The notes under the pieces: model-generated
Database searches by the model: none
The model's input: only the letters and a program-made list of their open reading frames with translations
What the model was told of the DNA's origin: nothing
Shown here: piece after piece, positions 25,281-33,620 of the stretch
How the letters are laid out: each line of letters starts with the position of its first letter
Position numbering within the stretch: position 1 is the stretch's first letter
Assembly: GCF_042850985.1 (NCBI RefSeq)
Contig: NZ_AP031415.1
Location: 1,612,001-1,676,000, forward strand
DNA: 64,000 nt
Direction: 5' to 3'
DNA from: Allocoprobacillus sp002160865
Lineage (GTDB): Bacteria; Bacillota_I; Bacilli_A; Erysipelotrichales; Coprobacillaceae
Position numbers and translations under genes: made by a program

Positions 25281-26003
25281 TTAAATTTTAGGAAAATGAT
25301 ACATAACAATAGCTCCAGCAATCGCAACATTTAAAGATTCAATCCCTTGAATAGGAATATATAATGTATGATCACAGGCATCTAAAACAGCCTGGCAAAC
25401 ACCCTGCCCTTCGTTTCCTAAAACAAATGCCATTTGTTTTTGAGGCTGATAATGATCAATAGGTAATGCCTGATGTAATGATGTTCCATATACACCAACC
25501 CCTTGTTTATGTAATAAAGCAATAGCTTCTAATAAATCCATTTGGCAAAGTGGCATTTGAAATAAAGCTCCCTGTGTAGCACGAATAACTTTATCATTAT
25601 AAAGGTCAACACTTTCAGGTGACATAATGATTTGGTCATAACCAAGTGCTAGAGCACTGCGAATAATAGTTCCTAAATTACCCGGATCTTGAAGATTATC
25701 CAATAACAAATAACGTTCTTTCCATGTATCTAAAGTTTGATGCTGTTTTTTACAAACAGCCATAACAGGTTGTGGTGTCTTTGTAAAAGCTATTTTTTCC
25801 ATAACTTTTGAATGAACATAAAGAGTATCTTCTGGAAACGTTTCATCAAGTGTTGTTATTAATGTTTGAATACACCCTGCTTTTCTGGCTTCTTCAACCA
25901 AATGAAAACCTTCCACTAAAAACAAATCATATTCATCACGATATTTCTTTTGTTTCAATTTCATTATTTTTTTGATTGTTTCATTTTGAATTGATGTAAT
26001 CAT
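25281..26003 (-). CDS. SpoU/TrmH-family RNA 2'-O-ribose methyltransferase
   Basis: This 240-residue SAM-dependent enzyme methylates rRNA or tRNA ribose. The N-terminal substrate-binding part (KYRDEYDLFLVEGFHLVEEA) is followed by the knotted catalytic domain with the three SPOUT motifs DNLQDPGNLGTIIRSA, VLGNEGQG and IPIQGIESLNVAIAGAI. It resembles the TsnR/RlmB-like proteins of Firmicutes; the exact site modified cannot be told. It overlaps the upstream metallopeptidase gene by 4 bp, forming a two-gene unit. Confidence 0.9.
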   Translation of the reverse strand: MITSIQNETIKKIMKLKQKKYRDEYDLFLVEGFHLVEEARKAGCIQTLITTLDETFPEDTLYVHSKVMEKIAFTKTPQPVMAVCKKQHQTLDTWKERYLLLDNLQDPGNLGTIIRSALALGYDQIIMSPESVDLYNDKVIRATQGALFQMPLCQMDLLEAIALLHKQGVGVYGTSLHQALPIDHYQPQKQMAFVLGNEGQGVCQAVLDACDHTLYIPIQGIESLNVAIAGAIVMYHFPKI

Positions 26004-26665
26004 GTATGTTTCTCCTTTAAGCGTTTTTGTAATATCTGATAATGTGGCAATCTTTTTGCTATCTCATGATAGAATGATGCAGAATGATCATGATAAAGAA
26101 AATGACATAACTCATGAACAATCACATAATCAATCAGTTCCTTTTCTAAATGAACTAATCCTAAATGAAAAGAAACACGCTGTTCCTTATAATAACAGCT
26201 TCCCCAGCGACTTTTATATTTTTTAATTTCAATACGTGGCATATCCAAATCAAAATCATGAGCCAGATAATCAATCATTCTTTCTTCAATATAATCATAT
26301 AATATACGATAACATTCTTTTTCCACACAACCTTGTATATCATAATGATAAACATACAAATCATGACCATGACATTGACAACGTTTAATACCTATATCCC
26401 TGACAACTAGACGATAACGTTGATTAAAAATCAAAACATATCCACCATCATTATATTGATAATAAGGTTGAAAAGCATGTATTTGTGTCAGTATTCTTTT
26501 TTGATAAGTATGAATCATCTGTTCAATATATATCAATGATGTCCCATAAGGTGCACTAATCAACAATTGTCCATATCGTACACGCATTCTTATATTTTGC
26601 ATATGCTTATAAGTTAACTGATAGACAATGGTTTCATCATTTATCTGTATTTGATATTCTTTCAT
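26000..26665 (-). CDS. YgjP-like metallopeptidase (DUF45)
   Basis: This is a 221-residue zinc-peptidase-like protein of the M48-related YgjP/DUF45 family. The zinc motif is present as HELCHFLYHDH (HExxH), preceded by KSRWGSCYYKEQRVSFHLGL, the family hallmark. The biological substrate is unknown. The stop overlaps the start of the rRNA methyltransferase gene, and it is divergent from sspI. Confidence 0.87.
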   Translation of the reverse strand: MKEYQIQINDETIVYQLTYKHMQNIRMRVRYGQLLISAPYGTSLIYIEQMIHTYQKRILTQIHAFQPYYQYNDGGYVLIFNQRYRLVVRDIGIKRCQCHGHDLYVYHYDIQGCVEKECYRILYDYIEERMIDYLAHDFDLDMPRIEIKKYKSRWGSCYYKEQRVSFHLGLVHLEKELIDYVIVHELCHFLYHDHSASFYHEIAKRLPHYQILQKRLKEKHT

Positions 26666-26674
26666 AAATCTCCT

Positions 26675-26704
26675 TGAATAAAATCAATAAATTCTCCCAT
26701 ATTA
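26675..26704 (+). promoter_or_regulatory. Sigma-G/F-type promoter of sspI
   Basis: TGAATA (26675-26680) and CATATTA (26698-26704) are 17 bp apart, matching the forespore sigma-G pattern known from Bacillus and not a housekeeping promoter. The RNA start would be very close to the ribosome site. Confidence 0.65.
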
Positions 26705-26726
26705 TATAAGAAAGGACTGATCAAAA

Positions 26727-26918
26727 ATGCGTGAAGCACTTTTAATGAATCTCAAAGGATTCACCCCTACTCAGTTGCAGGAAACCATTGATGAGGGCAT
26801 TGCCTCTAAAGAAGAAACAATCCTTGTTGGTTTAGGTGTCCTCTTTGAACAATATTACAATTCATTAGATGCCACAACCAAACAAAAATTCCTGCAAAAT
26901 CTCAGTACACTGTTATAG
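26727..26918 (+). CDS. sspI: Small acid-soluble spore protein SspI
   Basis: This 63-residue protein matches the SspI family along its length: REALLMNLKGFTPTQLQETIDEG (quoted in part: LQETIDEGIASKEET) and the diagnostic GLGVLFEQYY. SspI is a minor protein of the spore core in endospore formers. A forespore-type promoter precedes it and a strong terminator follows, so it is a monocistronic developmental gene. Its presence argues that this organism forms spores or descends from a recent spore former. Confidence 0.87.
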   Translation: MREALLMNLKGFTPTQLQETIDEGIASKEETILVGLGVLFEQYYNSLDATTKQKFLQNLSTLL

Positions 26919-27329
26919 ACCATTTGATGGTCTTTTTTTATGAATATATAATTGTTTTATTTGTCTTAATGCAATAAACAGACATAAGAAAATAAAATTC
27001 CATTGAAATAAATCCAACATTGGAACAAAAAACAAAATAATCGCAACCAAGCATAAAACAAGAATAAATTTATATGTCAGAATATTTTCATAAGTATCAA
27101 ATATGATTTTTGATATTTCAAAAATCATATAATTCAATAGCCACAACAATAAAAAATATAATGTTGTATAAATATTCACAAAAAATAAACGCCTTAATGC
27201 TTCAACAAATGAACATTCATAATACGAAATCAAAGAAATCATAAAAGAAACAAAAGCAATCAATAAAGTTGAAAAAGCATTTCTCAACATATATAACGTC
27301 ATTTTATCTTTTCTTCCCGCTTTCATCAT
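26913..27329 (-). CDS. Hypothetical membrane protein
   Basis: This 138-residue protein has about four hydrophobic segments (roughly residues 15-35, 48-70, 85-105 and 108-122) and basic ends. No known family is recognised. Its start overlaps the stop of the preceding gene by 4 bp, so it is coupled to the anchored protein encoded at 27326-28171. Its last codons overlap the end of sspI on the other strand and include that gene's terminator. Confidence 0.65.
   Translation of the reverse strand: MMKAGRKDKMTLYMLRNAFSTLLIAFVSFMISLISYYECSFVEALRRLFFVNIYTTLYFLLLWLLNYMIFEISKIIFDTYENILTYKFILVLCLVAIILFFVPMLDLFQWNFIFLCLFIALRQIKQLYIHKKRPSNGL
26918..26939 (+). terminator. Intrinsic terminator after sspI
   Basis: The stem GACCAT/ATGGTC with a three-base loop and seven T. 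The same bases encode the C-terminus of the convergent membrane protein. Confidence 0.85.
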
Positions 27330-28171
27330 GATTCTCCTTTTTGAATGGGATTTAGAGGCAATGTAAAAGTATAAGGATTGAGATCATCTTCACTTTTCAT
27401 TAATGTTATTACACAACATAACTGCATATCAAATAATGATCCTTGACCATCATAATATCCAATTCCTTCCACCTGATCATTTAAAAAATCTTCTGTTTTT
27501 CCTTTTAAATAAACAAATCTTTCATAATCATTAATATTCACTTCATAATTCTGTTCATGAGAATACATATAATTAATAATCATATAAGGATATTCTTTAG
27601 CAAGTTTTGTATCCTTACTTGAAAAGACTCCTGTTTTTAACCAATTTTCAGTCACATATACATTGGTTAATGTATAATCTTTATTTGCTGAAGTATATGT
27701 CATGATATCTTGTTTTTGCATAGATAATGTTTGATTATAGATAGATTTCTTTTGACGTTTGACTTCTATTTGTAATTGAACATTTTGAAGATCTTTTTCA
27801 CTAAAGATATTCTGTCCTGTCTGATTTTCTAAAAGTAAAACTTGATTATCATTTTGAATCTTTATTGTTTGAATGAAAGGCTGATGATTTTTTAGATGAA
27901 GTGTCACTGTCATTTCATCATTTTTCTTTAAAAGTTGAGGTTGTAAAGGTGTCACACGGGCATGTCCATATCCTTGTGTTTTCCCTTTTTGATAAAACTC
28001 ATATCCTGCAATTTGCCATTCTTCATTTTGAGCATATAAACAATACTGGTAATCAACTTTTTCACCATAAGTATGGAATATAAAGTTCTGATACCAGAAA
28101 AAGAGTGTTGCTACAACAAAGGTTAATAAAACAAATGATAAGATAAGTTGTTTTTTGATTTCTTTATTCAT
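27326..28171 (-). CDS. Hypothetical membrane-anchored extracellular protein
   Basis: This protein of about 281 residues has one N-terminal membrane helix (LILSFVLLTFVVATLFFWY) and a long extracytoplasmic region with beta-rich character. It contains no enzyme motif that I recognise. It is coupled to a four-helix membrane protein downstream, suggesting a two-component membrane assembly. An alternative start six codons upstream (28189) is possible, since neither has a perfect ribosome site; the ATG at 28171 is nearer the membrane segment. It lies after the htrA terminator, so it has its own transcript. Confidence 0.6.
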   Translation of the reverse strand: MNKEIKKQLILSFVLLTFVVATLFFWYQNFIFHTYGEKVDYQYCLYAQNEEWQIAGYEFYQKGKTQGYGHARVTPLQPQLLKKNDEMTVTLHLKNHQPFIQTIKIQNDNQVLLLENQTGQNIFSEKDLQNVQLQIEVKRQKKSIYNQTLSMQKQDIMTYTSANKDYTLTNVYVTENWLKTGVFSSKDTKLAKEYPYMIINYMYSHEQNYEVNINDYERFVYLKGKTEDFLNDQVEGIGYYDGQGSLFDMQLCCVITLMKSEDDLNPYTFTLPLNPIQKGES

Positions 28172-28203
28172 ATCATCACCAACACCCATTATATAGTTTT
28201 TAC

Positions 28204-28234
28204 AAAAAAAAGGAAAGAACTTTTGTCTTTCCTT
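28204..28234 (-). terminator. Intrinsic terminator after the HtrA gene
   Basis: A 9-bp stem (AAGGAAAGA/TCTTTCCTT) and eight T on the minus strand, overlapping the stop codon. Confidence 0.88.
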
Positions 28235-29345
28235 AAGAAGAACCCAATGTCACATTGACAGAAGATGTCGAACCGTTACGATTAATCGTTAATTTCACCG
28301 TATCTCCGGGATTTTTAGAATAAAGCTGTGTTAAGAAATCTTTATAAGATTCGATATCTTTACCATCAAATTGAGTAATAACATCTCCAGCTTGAATACC
28401 TGCTTTGCTGGCAGGAGAATTACTTTGTACATCAGCGACATAGATTCCTTTATTCAAATTTGTCTGAATACGATACATATAGAGTTCATATGAAGAATAA
28501 CTATCTAAAGATAGTGCTGAAATCCCAATTGTTGGTCGATTGACTTTTCCTGTGTCAATAATTTCTTCTACCAGTTTTAAAGCATCATTAATTGGAATCG
28601 CAAAGCCCATTCCCTCAACTTCTTCTGACGCTAATTTCATTGAAGTAATACCAACCAGTTCACCGGCTGCATTAACCAATGCACCTCCACTATTTCCTGG
28701 ATTAATAGCCGCATCTGTCTGAATAACATTCATATCCCAGTCTTCACGTCCATCATCATTCAAATCAACAGAAACAGTTCTTGATGGAGCTGAAACAATA
28801 CCCTGTGTGACAGTTCCCGCATATTCAATACCTAATGGACTTCCTACAGCTAAAACAGGTTCTCCAGCCTCTAATAAAGTTGAATCTCCTACTTTAAAAG
28901 CAGAAACTTCAAAGTTAACTGTCATCTTTAATACAGCAATATCACCATATTCATCGCTACCTAAGCATTCTGCTTTCACAGATTCACCATTAGAATAAAT
29001 GACCTCTATAGATTGAGCATTTTCAATGACATGATGATTCGTAATGACATAAACTGTTTTTCCATCAACCTTATAAATGACACCACTACCACTACCAGCC
29101 AATTGATTGTTTTGATATACTGCCACACCGACTGTAGATGTTTTCGCACTTTCAATGACCTCTGTCAAATCAGATTGAACATCATAATTTACCTTTTGCA
29201 CTGTCGCATTTGAATTGGAAGATCCAGATGATTGATTTCCTCCTAAAACTTTATACATTAAAAATCCATTACAACCTAGTGATACAATCAACAATAATAC
29301 AACAAAGATTTTAAATAGCTTGTTTTTATTCATATGTTTCATCAT
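28233..29345 (-). CDS. HtrA-like membrane-anchored serine protease
   Basis: This is a 370-residue cell-envelope protease and chaperone. An N-terminal membrane helix (residues about 10-32) is followed by a trypsin-like domain with His in TNHHVIEN, Asp in GDIAVLK and Ser in NPGNSGGAL. A single PDZ domain from about residue 270 carries SPASKAGIQAGDVI. It degrades or refolds damaged exported proteins. No CssRS-type regulator is nearby. The start has two close ATG codons with AAAGGAAAG upstream; 29345 is taken. Confidence 0.93.
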   Translation of the reverse strand: MMKHMNKNKLFKIFVVLLLIVSLGCNGFLMYKVLGGNQSSGSSNSNATVQKVNYDVQSDLTEVIESAKTSTVGVAVYQNNQLAGSGSGVIYKVDGKTVYVITNHHVIENAQSIEVIYSNGESVKAECLGSDEYGDIAVLKMTVNFEVSAFKVGDSTLLEAGEPVLAVGSPLGIEYAGTVTQGIVSAPSRTVSVDLNDDGREDWDMNVIQTDAAINPGNSGGALVNAAGELVGITSMKLASEEVEGMGFAIPINDALKLVEEIIDTGKVNRPTIGISALSLDSYSSYELYMYRIQTNLNKGIYVADVQSNSPASKAGIQAGDVITQFDGKDIESYKDFLTQLYSKNPGDTVKLTINRNGSTSSVNVTLGSS

Positions 29346-29445
29346 TTATCTTTCCTTTCTTTGATGATTTCTTTTTATATGATTATCATAATATACAATT
29401 ACCTTAATATTATTTTAAAAATGTGTGAAAATGTCAAAATAATGT

Positions 29446-30288
29446 CTATTCTAAAATCTTTTGAATTTCATCTAAATGTTCTAAAGCCAATTGATATCCA
29501 TAATGATAAAGACGATCAATCTTTTTTAAATCTTTTTCAAAAGAATCAATCTGAAATGCTTCATTCGGTCTTAAAATAAGGGCTTGTCCCTGTCTTTCCA
29601 ATTCTTCACAATAGGCAATTGTTTCATTATATAAAAGATGTCTTGTCAATAGTGGTTGAACCAGATGAGGATATTTCTTTTTCAATAAACGACTCGCAAT
29701 CATATTTGCTTTTGATAATGACTTTTGATACCCTTTTGGTCTAGTTAGAACAATTAACATTTTATCATGACCATCCTGTTGTGCTTTTTTAACAGGAATA
29801 GGATCACAAATCCCACCATCATAGTATTTCTTACCATTCAAAGAAATCACCGGAAAAGCAAAAGGAATCGCACATGTTGCTTTCAACATTGTACATTGCT
29901 GATCTAATTGTTTTCCATCAAGATATTCACACTCTCCTGTTTCCACATTAGTAACACCGACTTTAATTTGAGCTGGATTATTTAAAAAAGTTTCCCAGTC
30001 AAAAGGATAAATCTCTTGAGGGATTGTTTCATAAGCATAACGTAAACCAAATAAACTTTTATCACTGATATAATTGCGTAAACCAACATAACGCTTGTCA
30101 TGACGATGATTCATTAAGATATCATAATTACGTTTTGGCTGCTTAGAAACATAAGAAAAACCATCGGTAATTCCAGCTGATACACCTATCACATAAGGGA
30201 AATCAATATGATGATCATTTAAGGCATCCATCACACCACTTGAAAAAATCGGACGGAAAGTTCCACCTTCTAAAATTAAAGCTCCCAT
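29446..30288 (-). CDS. Patatin-like phospholipase/acyl hydrolase
   Basis: This 280-residue lipid acyl hydrolase-like protein has the Ser-Asp dyad: oxyanion loop LILEGGTFRPIFSSG, nucleophile motif GVSAG and the Asp motif DGGICDPIP. It is close to the YjjU/RssA-like group of bacterial patatins. It has no signal peptide, so it probably acts on membrane lipids from the inside. Its start abuts the end of the M42 peptidase gene (1-base overlap), indicating cotranscription. Confidence 0.9.
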   Translation of the reverse strand: MGALILEGGTFRPIFSSGVMDALNDHHIDFPYVIGVSAGITDGFSYVSKQPKRNYDILMNHRHDKRYVGLRNYISDKSLFGLRYAYETIPQEIYPFDWETFLNNPAQIKVGVTNVETGECEYLDGKQLDQQCTMLKATCAIPFAFPVISLNGKKYYDGGICDPIPVKKAQQDGHDKMLIVLTRPKGYQKSLSKANMIASRLLKKKYPHLVQPLLTRHLLYNETIAYCEELERQGQALILRPNEAFQIDSFEKDLKKIDRLYHYGYQLALEHLDEIQKILE

Positions 30289-31340
30289 TATCTTTTATCC
30301 TCCAACATTGTTAAATACATTTTTTCATCGAATTCCTTTAAAAAAGCAACAAGCATTTCAACAGTCGCCTCAAAATCATCAGTATGAACCATTGTATAAT
30401 GCGAATGCATATAACGTGTTGGAATGGAAATCGTCAGATTCATAATACCAGGACCAGCTTTACTTAATTCACCAGAATCTGTACCACCTGCCAAATCCAT
30501 ATCTAACTGATAACGAATCTGATGTCTTTGACAAATATCTTCCATCTGTTTTAATAAACCTGTATGAGCAATGACACTGCCATCCATCACACATAAAGCT
30601 ACACCTTGACCTAAGCGAACATCGTTTTGTTCTCCACCAGGCAAATCATATGAAAACGTCACATCAATTGCCAAAGCCAAATCAGGTTGAATCATTTGAG
30701 CAACTGTTTTGGCTCCTCGCAGTCCAACTTCCTCCTGTACTGTTCCTGCTACATAAAGCATTGGATCAATCTTTTCTTTATATAGACGTTTCATAACCTC
30801 CATCAAAACAGCGACCCCAACACGATCATCCCATGCTTTCGATAATAGACATTTTCCATTTTGTATAAAATGTGATACAGGTGTTACAGGATCACCTTTA
30901 CCAACTCCCATATCTAAGACATCCTGTTTAGACAAAGCTCCCACATCTAAATACATATCGTCAATAGTGAGTGCCTTTTCTTTAGAAATCTGTTGTTTAC
31001 AAGCAAAGACACCTTTTATATTGTGACCATCACGTGTTTCAATATTCATTAAAGATGATGGTAAATAACGTGGATTCCATCCACCTACAGGCTGAACTTG
31101 TATAAATCCATGTTCATCTATATTCTTCACTAAAAATCCAATTTCATCAACATGAGCAGTCAATAAAACTTTCAAAGGCATCTTTCCTCTTTTTAAAGCA
31201 ATAATACTTCCTAAACCATCATATTGAATTTCATCTACAATATCTAATAGATATGATTTCATGAATCTTGTCACATGCTTTTCATATCCAGATACACCAT
31301 TGATTAAACTCAACTGCTTTAACATTTCAATATCAACCAT
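30288..31340 (-). CDS. M42-family metallo-aminopeptidase
   Basis: This dinuclear-metal aminopeptidase of about 350 residues (PepA/FrvX type) forms large tetrahedral complexes that trim peptides. Metal ligands and catalytic residues are seen in HVDEIGF, WDDRVGV, VQEEVGLRGA, DVTFSYD and the late GGTDSGELSKAGPG. The ATG at 31340 has AGGAGG 7 nt upstream and is preferred to a longer reading starting 10 codons earlier. It is followed directly by the patatin gene. Confidence 0.9.
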   Translation of the reverse strand: MVDIEMLKQLSLINGVSGYEKHVTRFMKSYLLDIVDEIQYDGLGSIIALKRGKMPLKVLLTAHVDEIGFLVKNIDEHGFIQVQPVGGWNPRYLPSSLMNIETRDGHNIKGVFACKQQISKEKALTIDDMYLDVGALSKQDVLDMGVGKGDPVTPVSHFIQNGKCLLSKAWDDRVGVAVLMEVMKRLYKEKIDPMLYVAGTVQEEVGLRGAKTVAQMIQPDLALAIDVTFSYDLPGGEQNDVRLGQGVALCVMDGSVIAHTGLLKQMEDICQRHQIRYQLDMDLAGGTDSGELSKAGPGIMNLTISIPTRYMHSHYTMVHTDDFEATVEMLVAFLKEFDEKMYLTMLEDKR

Positions 31341-31428
31341 TTGAAAACCTCCTGTTTCTCTATTATACATCTTTTTGATTTCATCACAAGGGTCTTAAAA
31401 ATTATTCCCTATATTTTCATAAAAAAAC

Positions 31429-31450
31429 AAAAAAAGAGGTTTCCCTCTTT
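31429..31450 (-). terminator. Terminator of the infC-rpmI-rplT operon
   Basis: The stem AAAGAGG/CCTCTTT with a GAAA loop and a T-rich tract just after the rplT stop. Confidence 0.88.
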
Positions 31451-31452
31451 CA

Positions 31453-31812
31453 TTATTGAGCCAATGCTTTTTTAGCTGTATCTACGATTGCTGTAAATCC
31501 TTCAGGATCAGCAATAGCGATTTCAGATAACATTTTTCTGTTAATATCAACATTTGCTAATTTTAAACCATGCATTAATTTTGAATAAGAAATATCATTC
31601 ATTCTTGCAGCTGCATTAATACGTGCAATCCATAATCTTCTCATTTCACGTTTTAAATTTCTTCTATCTCTATATGCATATTCTAAAGAGTTCATGACTT
31701 GTTCATGAGCTGTTTTATATAACGCATGTTTAGAACCAAAATATCCTTTGGCTAATTTTAAGACTTTCTTTCTTCTACGTCTTGTTGTATATCCACCTTT
31801 AACTCTTGCCAT
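31453..31812 (-). CDS. rplT: 50S ribosomal protein L20
   Basis: This 119-residue ribosomal protein with the basic N-terminal ARVKGGYTTRRRRKKVLKLAKG and C-terminal globular part is typical of L20. It is needed early in 50S assembly and in Firmicutes represses its own operon by binding the infC leader, which here has a matching structure. It is the third gene of infC-rpmI-rplT, 18 bp after rpmI. Confidence 0.98.
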   Translation of the reverse strand: MARVKGGYTTRRRRKKVLKLAKGYFGSKHALYKTAHEQVMNSLEYAYRDRRNLKREMRRLWIARINAAARMNDISYSKLMHGLKLANVDINRKMLSEIAIADPEGFTAIVDTAKKALAQ

Positions 31813-31830
31813 TTTTTATCCTCCTATTCA

Positions 31831-32025
31831 TTACCCTTGTAATCTTGATTTAATACGTTTCATATCTGAAGGGTGTACTAAAGTTGCTTTTGCTAAATGT
31901 TTCTTCTGTTTATGAGTTTTGTTATGAGATAAATGTGAAACATACGCATGTCCACGTTTATATTTTCCTGAACCAGTTCTTTTTAAACGTTTTTTAAGTC
32001 CACTATGAGATTTCATTTTTGGCAT
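31831..32025 (-). CDS. rpmI: 50S ribosomal protein L35
   Basis: This 64-residue basic ribosomal protein, MPKMKSHSGLKKRLKRTGSG at the start, has a full-length L35 sequence. It is the middle gene of the infC operon, 17 bp after infC, with a strong ribosome site (AGGAGGA). Confidence 0.98.
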   Translation of the reverse strand: MPKMKSHSGLKKRLKRTGSGKYKRGHAYVSHLSHNKTHKQKKHLAKATLVHPSDMKRIKSRLQG

Positions 32026-32042
32026 AATCCAATATCCTCCTG

Positions 32043-32573
32043 TTATTTTTTCTTTGGTGCTAATATAGCAGTTAATGTTCGCCCTTCTAATTTGGCAGGT
32101 TTTTCAATAACACAATAATCTGCACATTCAGCGACGAAATCATCCAGTATTTTTTGACCAATATCAATATGAGCGAGTTGTCTTCCTCTAAAACGTACTG
32201 CAATCTTTACTTTATCACCAGATTCCAACCATTTTAATGTTCTCTTTAATTTCACATTCTTATCATGAACATCAATTGTTGGAGATAATTGTGTTTCTTT
32301 TAAAGATACTGTTTTAGAATTTTTCTTCATTTCTTTTTGTTTCTTCTGCTGTTCAAAACGATATTTTCCATAGTCCATAATACGACATACAGGTGTTTTT
32401 GCTTTTGGTGCTACGCAGACTAAATCCAAATCCTGATCATAAGCTACATTAATAGCCTGATTACGTGACATAACCCCTAACTGATCACCATTTTGATCAA
32501 TCACAAGAACTTCCTTGAAACGAATCTTTTCATTCACTAAATCGTCATTTGATTGATTGTTATACTTGCTAAT
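32043..32573 (-). CDS. infC: Translation initiation factor IF-3, probable AUU start
   Basis: IF-3 binds the 30S subunit, keeps it free of 50S and rejects wrong start codons. The N-domain (NEKIRFKEVLVIDQNGDQLG), linker and C-domain (IDVHDKNVKLKRTLKWLESGDKVKIAVRFRGR in parts) are complete, giving about 176 residues. An in-frame GTG at 32582 shares its first base with the AGGAGG, so it cannot be used with it. The ATT at 32573 is 8 nt from AGGAGG, the ideal distance. AUU starts are the established form of infC in E. coli and Geobacillus and allow IF-3 to limit its own translation. A second ATT at 32576 is 5 nt away. Confidence 0.92.
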   Translation of the reverse strand: MSKYNNQSNDDLVNEKIRFKEVLVIDQNGDQLGVMSRNQAINVAYDQDLDLVCVAPKAKTPVCRIMDYGKYRFEQQKKQKEMKKNSKTVSLKETQLSPTIDVHDKNVKLKRTLKWLESGDKVKIAVRFRGRQLAHIDIGQKILDDFVAECADYCVIEKPAKLEGRTLTAILAPKKK

Positions 32574-32602
32574 AATAGCCACCTCCTATATATGTGTAGT
32601 TG

Positions 32603-32632
32603 AAATAAAAAGTGAGCACATAAAGTACCCAC
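32603..32632 (-). terminator. Attenuator terminator in the infC leader
   Basis: The 8-bp stem GTGGGTAC/GTGCTCAC (one G-T pair in each half) and five T lie before infC. It is the expected off-structure of the L20 leader. Confidence 0.8.
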
Positions 32633-32735
32633 AAATTGACATTAAGATATTCATCTTAGTGACATAAGCCTAGCGTCATCAACACTCAGGCGAGAAGTAG
32701 GCACTTCTTCTTTCCACTACTTTTCATTTACTTGT
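32603..32735 (-). promoter_or_regulatory. L20-type autoregulatory leader of infC-rpmI-rplT
   Basis: The leader of about 130 nt before infC contains CTCGCCTGAG, GACGCTAGGC and TTGTGGGTAC elements that resemble the Firmicute L20 leader, in which RNA mimics the 23S binding site of L20 and ends in an attenuator. The family match is from memory of the consensus, not a covariance-model score. Confidence 0.75.
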
Positions 32736-32737
32736 AT

Positions 32738-32766
32738 ATCATAATGTATTTTTTCTTATCTGTCAA
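32738..32766 (-). promoter_or_regulatory. infC operon promoter
   Basis: A perfect TTGACA (32761-32766) and TATGAT (32738-32743) are 17 bp apart on the minus strand. Confidence 0.8.
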
Positions 32767-32777
32767 CCATATTTTTC

Positions 32778-33620
32778 TTATTTTCTTTTTTTAAATAAAC
32801 TTTCAAAAACCTGTGGAGTTGGTGATACAAAACGCATTTCTCTTTGTGTCAGTGGATGAATAAACATCAGCTCATGAGCATGTAAGCCTAATCTTTTGAT
32901 AGGATTACATGAAGCTCCATATTTATCATCTCCGACAATAGGATGATGCAAAGAAGAAAGATGCACACGAATCTGATTTTTACGTCCTGTGTCTAAATAG
33001 ATTTCTAATAAACTATATTGTGATGATGAGGCAATCACACGATAATGTGTAATAGCTCTTTTGCCATGACGTTTATTCGTAATATAAATATTCTGTGTTT
33101 TTGATTCACATAAATAATTATCAATCGTTCCGTGTGTTTTTTTCATATGTCCTTCTACAATCGCCACATATCCCCTTGTTTTGACATATTGATTCCAGTG
33201 ATGCGTCAGTAAATCATAAAGTTTTTGACTTTTCACAAACATTAAAAGACCAGATGTATATTGATCTAAACGATGCACAAGAAAGATTTTTTCTTTTTTC
33301 TTAGATAAATATGTTTTGATAATCATATAAGCTGTCTTTTGACTCTCTTTATCCGTTGCTTCACTTAATAATCCACAAGGCTTATCAATCACAATGATTT
33401 CCTGATCTTCATAAACAATAGGAAAAGGTAATTCTGCCTTCTTTTTCCCTATCGAAACGATTTGTCCTTTCTTTAAAGGATATGCATAATGTGTTTGAAT
33501 ATGTCCATCAACATAAATTCTTTCAAATTTCAAAAGATTTTTTAATTCATTTCTCTTTTTAGATGTCTGTTCCAATAAAAAGGAAAGTAATGTTGTATCA
33601 TTATTGACTTTATATTCCAT
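32778..33620 (-). CDS. RluA-family pseudouridine synthase
   Basis: This 280-residue RNA-modifying enzyme converts uridine to pseudouridine. An S4-like RNA-binding N-terminus (RNELKNLLKFERIYVDG) is followed by the catalytic domain with the HRLDQYTSGLLMF motif carrying the catalytic Asp. It belongs to the RluC/RluD-like group; the target is unknown. The ATG at 33620 has GGAGG 9 nt upstream. The gene overlaps the end of glxK by 11 bp. Confidence 0.92.
   Translation of the reverse strand: MEYKVNNDTTLLSFLLEQTSKKRNELKNLLKFERIYVDGHIQTHYAYPLKKGQIVSIGKKKAELPFPIVYEDQEIIVIDKPCGLLSEATDKESQKTAYMIIKTYLSKKKEKIFLVHRLDQYTSGLLMFVKSQKLYDLLTHHWNQYVKTRGYVAIVEGHMKKTHGTIDNYLCESKTQNIYITNKRHGKRAITHYRVIASSSQYSLLEIYLDTGRKNQIRVHLSSLHHPIVGDDKYGASCNPIKRLGLHAHELMFIHPLTQREMRFVSPTPQVFESLFKKRK

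Noticed and set aside
32574..32582. GTG at 32582 as the infC start
   Set aside because: Its first base is the last base of AGGAGG, leaving no spacing, while ATT at 32573 is at 8 nt.
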